DNA from: Rhodococcus sp. Leaf278
Lineage (GTDB): Bacteria > Actinomycetota > Actinomycetes > Mycobacteriales > Mycobacteriaceae
Assembly: GCF_001426085.1 (NCBI RefSeq)
Contig: NZ_LMRR01000016.1
Location: forward strand, 1 to 57,359
DNA: 57,359 bases
Direction: 5' to 3'
Positions 52,384 through 57,359 of the stretch are shown here, one piece after another; positions within the stretch are counted from its first letter, which is position 1, and every line of letters starts with the position of its first letter. The position numbers and the translations under genes are program-made. Below the pieces are notes generated by a model that worked only from the letters and a program-made list of their open reading frames with translations, was not told the origin of the DNA and ran no database searches.

Positions 52384-53346
52384 ATGCCTGTCGATCCCTT
52401 TCTGGCTCCGCTGCTTTCCCAGCTGCCGCCGTTCCCCGACCACATCGACGACTTCGAGGAGCTGCGCGCAACGGAGAATGCGGCGGGCGAGGTGCTGGTC
52501 GGTCAGGTCGCAGAGCCGGGGCCTGACGTCGCTGTCGTGCGTGAGGACTCCGTCCCGGTCGAGGGCGGCTCCATCAAGGTCCGCATCTACGAGCCCTTCG
52601 GCGACGCGCCGCATCCGGTGCACCTGTACCTGCACGGAGGCGGTTGGATAGCAGGCACCATCGAGTCGTCGGCCGTCGACATCGTCGCGAGGGAGCGGTG
52701 CGTCGGAGCGGGATGCGTGGTCGTCACCGCTGAGTACCGTAAAGCACCGGAGTATCCGTACCCCACCGGTCTCGACGACGCGTACGCGACGCTCACCTGG
52801 ATCGCAGAACACAGCAGCGAACTCGGCGTCCGACCGGACGCGGTGACCATCGGCGGTGGGTCGGCCGGGGCAAACCTCGCTGCGGCCGTCGCCCTGCGCG
52901 CTCGAGACGAGAATGGTCCGTCGATCGCGTTCCAATTGCTCGAGGTTCCGGCGCTGGACCTCACATTCGGATCCGCGTCTATCGCCGAATATGGACAGGG
53001 TTACGGGCTCACGGAGGACGCTCTGCGTCGGATCACGTCCTACTACCTTCCCGATCCCGGTGTCGCGTCGGACCCGTACGTGTCCCCGCTGAAAGCGGCC
53101 AGCCTGGCCGGTCTACCGCCGGCACACATCATGTCCTCGGAATACGACCCGGTGCGCGACGACGGTGAGCGTTACGCCCGACGGCTGGTCGAGGACGGGG
53201 TCGAGGCATCATTCTCATTGCAGGCGGGGCACATTCACATTTCGTCGGCCTTCACGAAGGTCATGGAGTCGGCGCGAGAGTGGCGAGCGGAGGCTCTGGC
53301 GACCTTGACGCGCGTTCACGATGCGGTCGGTTCCGCCGTCGACTAG
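52384..53346 (+). CDS. Alpha/beta hydrolase, hormone-sensitive-lipase family
   Basis: The 320-residue esterase has an HGGG oxyanion motif (LHGGGW, His84), nucleophile Ser160 in GGGSAGAN, Asp255 in YDPVRD and His283 in QAGHIHIS, a complete catalytic triad. It is similar to the LipH/Est family acting on short acyl esters. ATG 52384 follows GAGGAGG. It probably shares the LacI-controlled transcript; deacylation of a plant-derived glycoside ester before GH3 cleavage is one plausible role. Confidence 0.9.
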   Translation: MPVDPFLAPLLSQLPPFPDHIDDFEELRATENAAGEVLVGQVAEPGPDVAVVREDSVPVEGGSIKVRIYEPFGDAPHPVHLYLHGGGWIAGTIESSAVDIVARERCVGAGCVVVTAEYRKAPEYPYPTGLDDAYATLTWIAEHSSELGVRPDAVTIGGGSAGANLAAAVALRARDENGPSIAFQLLEVPALDLTFGSASIAEYGQGYGLTEDALRRITSYYLPDPGVASDPYVSPLKAASLAGLPPAHIMSSEYDPVRDDGERYARRLVEDGVEASFSLQAGHIHISSAFTKVMESAREWRAEALATLTRVHDAVGSAVD

Positions 53347-53370
53347 CAACGTTCGGAGATAGCGTTACGC

Positions 53371-53673
53371 GTGGCCCGTGAGGGGTGGACGATTCGCGAC
53401 ATCCTCGCCCTCGGCGTTATCGACTACCATCCCACTGTCGTCGGACCCGGCTCGAGGATCGCCGACCATCTGCAGGAGTGGTTCGAAGCCGAAGCCGCGG
53501 ACAGATTCTGGATAATCCCCGATCTGGCGGAGGCGGGCATCGATGATTTCGTCGACGACGTGGTTCCCATCCTTCGGCAGCGCGGCATCTATCCCGACGG
53601 CTACACCGGCAAGACTCTGCGTGAGCACCTGGGCGTCCCTGCTCAATACGGCCGTGACCCTCGATTGTTCTAG
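53371..53673 (+). pseudogene. C-terminal fragment of NtaA/SnaA-type flavin monooxygenase
   Basis: The 100-residue frame reads AREGWTIRDILALGVIDYHP, then ADHLQEWFEAEAADRFW and REHLGVPAQYGRDPRLF. It lines up without gaps with the last 100 residues of the monooxygenase encoded at 6409-7731 (REGWTIREILAHGVIDYHP, GVPDQYGLDPRV). The barrel and FMN-binding parts are absent, so it is a relic. It lies between the esterase and GH3 genes, so a deletion or transposition has fused unrelated genes here. Confidence 0.85.
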
Positions 53674-53757
53674 AACGACCAGCACCCGACTACGAGCGAC
53701 GGGCACTGAGGCCCCCGCATCGAGTCATGAAATGAAGGCTGGTGCGTTGCACAGTAA

Positions 53758-55992
53758 ATGCGAACGACGTACCGTTTTTGTGTGAGCACACCAGAAATGT
53801 CTTTGGCCGACAAGGTATCGCTGGGAAGCGGAGCAGACTTCTGGAGTACCGAATCTGTCGGGTCCGTTGCGAAGATGATCATGACGGACGGCCCACACGG
53901 TATTCGCAGACAGACCGGTGCCAGTGATCACCTCGGGCTTGCGGGCAGCGAGCCTGCGACATGCTTTCCGCCCGCCGTAGGTCTCGGCCAGAGCTGGGAT
54001 GTCGACTTGACCCGTCGCGTCGGGGAAGCGCTGGGCCGAGAGGCACGCGCCCTCGACGCAGACGTGCTGCTCGGGCCGGGCGTGAACATCAAGCGAGACC
54101 CGCGGTGCGGCAGGAACTTCGAGTACTTCTCCGAAGATCCCGTGGTCTCCGGAATTCTGGGTGCCGCCTGGGTGAACGGCTTACAGAGCGCCGGAGTCGG
54201 CGCATCGCTCAAGCATTTCGCCCTCAACAACGCCGAACACGATCGGATGCGATCGAGTTCCGACGTCGATCTGCGGCCGATGCGCGAGATCTATCTACAC
54301 GCCTTCTCTCACGTCGTCCGTACCGCGAGTCCATGGACGGTGATGTGCTCGTACAACCGCATCAACGGGGAACTCGCATCCCAGAATCGCTGGTTGCTGA
54401 CCGAACTGCTGCGTGACGAATGGGGCTTCGACGGCGTTGTGGTCAGCGACTGGGGCGCAGTGGCCGACCGTGTCGCTGCAGTTGCTGCGGGTCTCGATCT
54501 GGAGATGCCCGGCCGTAGCGATACGAATGCCCCCATAGTCGCGGCGGTCGAGGCAGGCACCCTCGATGAGGTTGCGGTGGATAGGGCGGCGTCGAACATG
54601 GCGGCGTTGGCCGCGAGGGTAGTGGACGGGCGCGCCGAGGCGGTGGCACCGGACCTGGAGGCGCACCACAGTTTGGCGCGTGAAGTCGCCGCTCGATGCA
54701 TCGTGTTGTTGAAGAACGACGGTGGCCTCCTTCCACTGTCGCCGGACCGCTCGATCGCCGTGATCGGACCGTTTGCGCAGACTCCGAGGTATCAGGGCGG
54801 TGGAAGCTCGCACGTGAACCCGACTCGATTGGACGTGCCGCTCGACGAGATCCGTTTTCACGCAAGGACCGTGACCTACAACCGCGGGTTCACCACCGAC
54901 GGATCCGAGATCGAGCCGCAATCGAGTGCAGTGGCTGCTGCATCGGCGGCCGACGTCGCAGTCGTGTTCCTCGGGTTGGGCGAAGGCCAGGAGTCCGAGG
55001 GATTCGACCGAGACGACATCGAGGTACCCCAGGATCAACTCGAACTGCTCACTGCCATCGTCGGGGTACAGCCGAACACGGTCGTCGTACTTGCCCACGG
55101 CGGAGTGCTGCGATTGGCCCCGGTGGCCGACGCGGCACCGGCAATTCTCGACGGCGCGTTGCTGGGCCAGGCAGGCGGTGCCGCCATCGCCGACGTGTTG
55201 TTCGGAGTGGTCAACCCGTCGGCGAGGCTGACCGAAACAGTACCGATTCGGTTGCAGGACTGCCCTTCTTACCTGAATTTCCCGGGTGAGAACTCCCATG
55301 TCCGTTACGGGGAAGGGATTTTCGTCGGCTACCGCGGATACGACGCGCGAGACTTGCCCGTCACGTATCCCTTCGGGCATGGACTGTCGTACAGTACTTT
55401 CGAGTATTCGGACCTCGTAGTGGCTTCGCACGAATCAGGAATCATCGCCCACGTGACCGTCACGAATACCGGTGATCGCAGCGGACGCGAGATCGTTCAG
55501 TTCTACACGTCCAAGCTCGACTCGGTGATCGCACGTCCACCACGCGAATTGAAAGGATTCGCCGCGACCGAGGTTCTGGAACCCGGGTCCGCGGAGCAGC
55601 TGTCGGTCTCGATCAACCGAGCCGACCTCGCCTACTGGGAAACCCGCACCGACGGATGGATTGTCGAGGGCGGCAGCTACGAGGTGTCTGCAGGGGCATC
55701 GAGCCGAGACATTCGCGTGACCAGTAGTGCGGACGTCGAAGGAGACGCGGTCGACATTGCATTCACGGCCGATACCACCGTCGGAGAGGCACTCCGAGAC
55801 CCTGCCGCTGCGAAAGCATTGGGGATTCTCGGTTTGTCGCTCGGTACGGATGACGATGCACTCGGTATGGATACGGCCCGGATGATGGCAGACATCCCGT
55901 TGGGTCGACTGAAGGCGTTCGGAATGGGGCAGGACGAAATCGACGCCATCATCGCTCGCGGCGGCTTCATCGGAAGCGGATCCGGCGGGTAG
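53758..55992 (+). CDS. Glycoside hydrolase family 3 beta-glycosidase
   Basis: The 744-residue enzyme has the GH3 N-terminal barrel (MIMTDGPHGIR, GRNFEYFSEDP, SLKHFALNNAEHDR) with the catalytic nucleophile Asp231 in VVVSDWGAV. The second domain follows (CIVLLKNDGGLLPL), then a fibronectin-III-like end (YPFGHGLSYSTFEYSD). No signal peptide is seen, so the substrate is probably taken up first. The GTG at 53782 is an alternative start that removes eight residues; neither start has a clear ribosome-binding site. It is the likely endpoint of the LacI-controlled hydrolase set. Beta-glucosidase activity is the default guess. Confidence 0.88.
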   Translation: MRTTYRFCVSTPEMSLADKVSLGSGADFWSTESVGSVAKMIMTDGPHGIRRQTGASDHLGLAGSEPATCFPPAVGLGQSWDVDLTRRVGEALGREARALDADVLLGPGVNIKRDPRCGRNFEYFSEDPVVSGILGAAWVNGLQSAGVGASLKHFALNNAEHDRMRSSSDVDLRPMREIYLHAFSHVVRTASPWTVMCSYNRINGELASQNRWLLTELLRDEWGFDGVVVSDWGAVADRVAAVAAGLDLEMPGRSDTNAPIVAAVEAGTLDEVAVDRAASNMAALAARVVDGRAEAVAPDLEAHHSLAREVAARCIVLLKNDGGLLPLSPDRSIAVIGPFAQTPRYQGGGSSHVNPTRLDVPLDEIRFHARTVTYNRGFTTDGSEIEPQSSAVAAASAADVAVVFLGLGEGQESEGFDRDDIEVPQDQLELLTAIVGVQPNTVVVLAHGGVLRLAPVADAAPAILDGALLGQAGGAAIADVLFGVVNPSARLTETVPIRLQDCPSYLNFPGENSHVRYGEGIFVGYRGYDARDLPVTYPFGHGLSYSTFEYSDLVVASHESGIIAHVTVTNTGDRSGREIVQFYTSKLDSVIARPPRELKGFAATEVLEPGSAEQLSVSINRADLAYWETRTDGWIVEGGSYEVSAGASSRDIRVTSSADVEGDAVDIAFTADTTVGEALRDPAAAKALGILGLSLGTDDDALGMDTARMMADIPLGRLKAFGMGQDEIDAIIARGGFIGSGSGG

Positions 55993-56042
55993 GGGATTGG
56001 AAACCCACACGGACACTCGAGATGTACTCGGTCTGCTACCCA

Positions 56043-56345
56043 CGGGCCATTCGACGCGCTAACGGCGACAGCTGGACCGAGCCAGGGATACCGCAGCCGC
56101 ACCTCGGTCGGCGTTTGCGGCAGCTCGACGCCGTCGACCTCTTCGACTGCGACAGCACCTCAGCTGTAGACTTGCGTGGTGTTCTCGACCACGAGCAGCA
56201 CTTGGTTCCCGGGCACACGACCGACCACCTAGAACCCGAACGGCTCCGCGAACTCGTCGAGGATCATTGGTCGATTGTCGAGGTCGGGCGGGTCTGACGT
56301 CCGCGCGGCGGGAGGCGCTTTTCTTCTCGACCGGATCGAGAAGGT
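56043..56345 (+). pseudogene. Decayed copy of the kbaZ/gatZ-like gene
   Basis: One readable frame gives VDLRGVLDHEQHLVPGHTTD and [16 protein letters not shown]. These match [20 protein letters not shown] and [16 protein letters not shown] of the gene at 45487. DNA similarity extends left to about 56043 (near-match to the 46070 region) and right to about 56345 (LDRIEKV), with internal deletions and stops. It is a degenerate fragment of about 300 bp. The following 56346-56560 holds nothing recognisable. Confidence 0.75.
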
Positions 56346-56562
56346 GCTGGTGTCGCTGCCATATTGGTCAACTCCGATCGCGGTCGTCGCTGTGTCCGTT
56401 CGGTTGCAGTGACCGACCTGTTCGGTGTCATTGGTGCCGCCCAGACGACTCGGCCTCTTGGTTGGCCCCGGCAGTCGTCATTCGTGCCGCTTGAAGCGCA
56501 GGGGTAGGCGCATCCGGGCGACCCGTGCTTTCTGTCATACATTCGGGTTATTTTAACATCCG

Positions 56563-56575
56563 TTCATTTTATGAA
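56563..56575. promoter_or_regulatory. Inverted copy of the TTCAT-N3-ATGAA operator
   Basis: TTCATTTTATGAA is the reverse complement of the element at 163-175 and keeps the same distance to the TetR start, so the duplication includes the promoter region. Confidence 0.5.
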
Positions 56576-56586
56576 TGATACTTCAA

Positions 56587-56760
56587 ACATGTCTAACGAT
56601 GCTGCTCAGCGCGGTGAGTGGCGCGACGTTGATCGACGCAGCGGAGGAGTTGCTCGCGAACGGTCCGTTCGCGTCGGTGCGGATCGAGGACATCGCCGAC
56701 GGTGCCGACATGTCTGTGGGCGCTGTGTACGGGCACTTCGAGAACACCAATGGATTATGA
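56587..56760 (+). pseudogene. Broken TetR gene start (right-end copy 1)
   Basis: An ATG at 56587 starts MSNDAAQRGEW, matching the left-end copy (MVTDAAQRGER). A 17-bp deletion before 56623 then throws the gene out of frame. The helix-turn-helix is still readable in another frame (ATLIDAAEELLANG to YGHFEN) until 56746, where the sequence switches to a tRNA fragment. Confidence 0.8.
56623..56746 (+). repeat. Direct repeat unit 1 (124 bp, TetR helix-turn-helix region)
   Basis: These 124 bases are identical to 56797-56920 (offset 174). The first 98 are also identical, inverted, to positions 1-98. The three copies come from one TetR gene. Confidence 0.95.
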
Positions 56761-56793
56761 GTCCACGGCTCTAACCGACTGAGCTACCGCCCC
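56747..56793 (-). other. 5' part of a tRNA gene with CAT anticodon
   Basis: Read on the minus strand this is a tRNA from its first base through the anticodon arm: acceptor GGGGCGG, then TA, a D arm with GCTC/GAGC stem, and an anticodon stem GTGGA/TCCAT around loop CTCATAA (anticodon CAT; Met, or Ile if lysidine-modified). It stops in the variable region, so the T arm and 3' acceptor are missing. It fills the 50-bp gap between the two 124-bp repeat copies. tRNA genes are common integration sites, but no integrase is in the window. Confidence 0.85.
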
Positions 56794-56796
56794 ATT

Positions 56797-56920
56797 GCGA
56801 CGTTGATCGACGCAGCGGAGGAGTTGCTCGCGAACGGTCCGTTCGCGTCGGTGCGGATCGAGGACATCGCCGACGGTGCCGACATGTCTGTGGGCGCTGT
56901 GTACGGGCACTTCGAGAACA
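56797..56920 (+). repeat. Direct repeat unit 2 (124 bp, TetR helix-turn-helix region)
   Basis: Identical to 56623-56746. Here the repeat continues without a break into the rest of the TetR gene. Confidence 0.95.
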
Positions 56921-57359
56921 AGGACGGCGTGATCGCCGCTGTGGGTGAGCGCATCGCGGCTCGGGCGATCGAGCGACTCTCAGCCGCTTTCCAGCCAGGT
57001 ATGTCGCCGTACGAGCAGTTCTCGTCGGCTGGCCCGGCATACATGCGGTTCCTCCTCGACAACCCGGCGTTTCTTCGATACCTCGCTACCGAGCCCGCCG
57101 GCCACGAGTCGCAGCTTCTGCAGGAGTCGGCGTCGCGGACCATCTCGGCGTTGCTGTCGTTGTTCGAAGCGGCGATCCAGGCGTGTGTCGACGCCGGGGA
57201 AATTCGCCCGGTCGATGCCCGCTTGATGGCTCACTTTCTCTTCGGTGCCTGGAACGGCGTCGCCGGGCTCGTACTCGGCCCGAGTGGAGCAACCCTCACT
57301 GCCGCAGATGTCGAGCAGTGCCTCGAACAAGCCAGACACATCGTGCTGGCGGGACTGGC
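56797..57359 (+). pseudogene. TetR-family regulator lacking its start, running off the window
   Basis: From 56797 the frame is open to the window end: helix-turn-helix (ATLIDAAEELLANGPFASV, DMSVGAVYGHFENKDG), then the ligand domain with FLRYLATEPAGHESQLLQ and HFLFGAWNGVAGLVL. Upstream in frame there is a stop at 56758-56760 and only the tRNA fragment, so no normal start exists; TTG at 56803 would be the first possible. It supplies the ligand-binding half missing from the copy at 1-149. It may be an assembly joint, not a real broken gene. Confidence 0.75.

Noticed and set aside
56747..56793. Functional tRNA gene
   Set aside because: The T arm and 3' acceptor half are missing, so it cannot fold or be charged.

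Overview
The window is GC-rich DNA of an actinomycete, most like Rhodococcus or a close relative (inferred). It has dense TetR-family regulation, two Baeyer-Villiger-type flavin monooxygenases, two LLM-class flavin oxidoreductases, many acyl-CoA enzymes in ATGA-overlapping operons, and frequent GTG starts. No phage genes, CRISPR array or complete insertion sequence were seen.

Layout. 1-6.4 kb: a truncated TetR gene facing out of the window, a Baeyer-Villiger monooxygenase, a frameshifted short-chain dehydrogenase, a TetR regulator, broken fragments (glucarate-dehydratase-like enolase family, small ORF remnants), a Tat-exported cholesterol-oxidase-like GMC enzyme and a decayed TetR gene. 6.4-16.4 kb: an NtaA/SnaA-type flavin monooxygenase with a divergent TetR gene, a nitroreductase / CoA ligase / Baeyer-Villiger monooxygenase operon, an alpha-methylacyl-CoA racemase with a convergent TetR gene, and a zinc alcohol dehydrogenase. 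16.7-25.2 kb: a hydantoinase/ketone-carboxylase-like HyuA-HyuB pair, an F420/FMN luciferase-like oxidoreductase and two MFS transporters. 25.3-43.6 kb: a large acyl-CoA degradation block with three acyl-CoA dehydrogenases, a thiolase-fold aldolase with its DUF35 partner, two crotonases, a tandem CaiB fusion, a MaoC pair, a second DUF35 plus SCP-x thiolase, a hydroxyacyl-CoA dehydrogenase, a FadA thiolase, a zinc-free MDR reductase, a SnoaL-like protein and TetR regulators. 43.7-56 kb: an unrelated sugar block with a DeoR regulator, KbaY/KbaZ-type tagatose-bisphosphate aldolase, an AgaS-type SIS isomerase, a BadF-type sugar kinase and an EamA transporter, then a LacI regulator, two hydrolases and a GH3 glycosidase.

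How it fits together. The 16.6-42.8 kb part carries at least eight near-palindromes of the form TCGACW-N4-TGTCGR, nearly all in promoter regions, so the genes look like one regulon. Its enzyme set (unequal acyl-CoA dehydrogenases, MaoC pair, thiolase-fold aldolase plus DUF35, racemase, CoA ligase, CoA transferases) resembles steroid side-chain degradation. Combined with two Baeyer-Villiger enzymes and a HyuAB carboxylase-like pair, it suggests an inducible pathway for a branched, cyclic or terpenoid/steroid-like ketone. The substrate cannot be read from the sequence.

Both ends of the window carry the same TetR gene start in inverted orientation. At the right end the gene is broken, its first half is repeated as an exact 124-bp direct repeat, and the 5' part of a CAT-anticodon tRNA lies between the copies. 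This could be a recombination or integration junction, or an assembly artefact. Decayed second copies of the flavin monooxygenase and of kbaZ near the right end also point to rearrangement.
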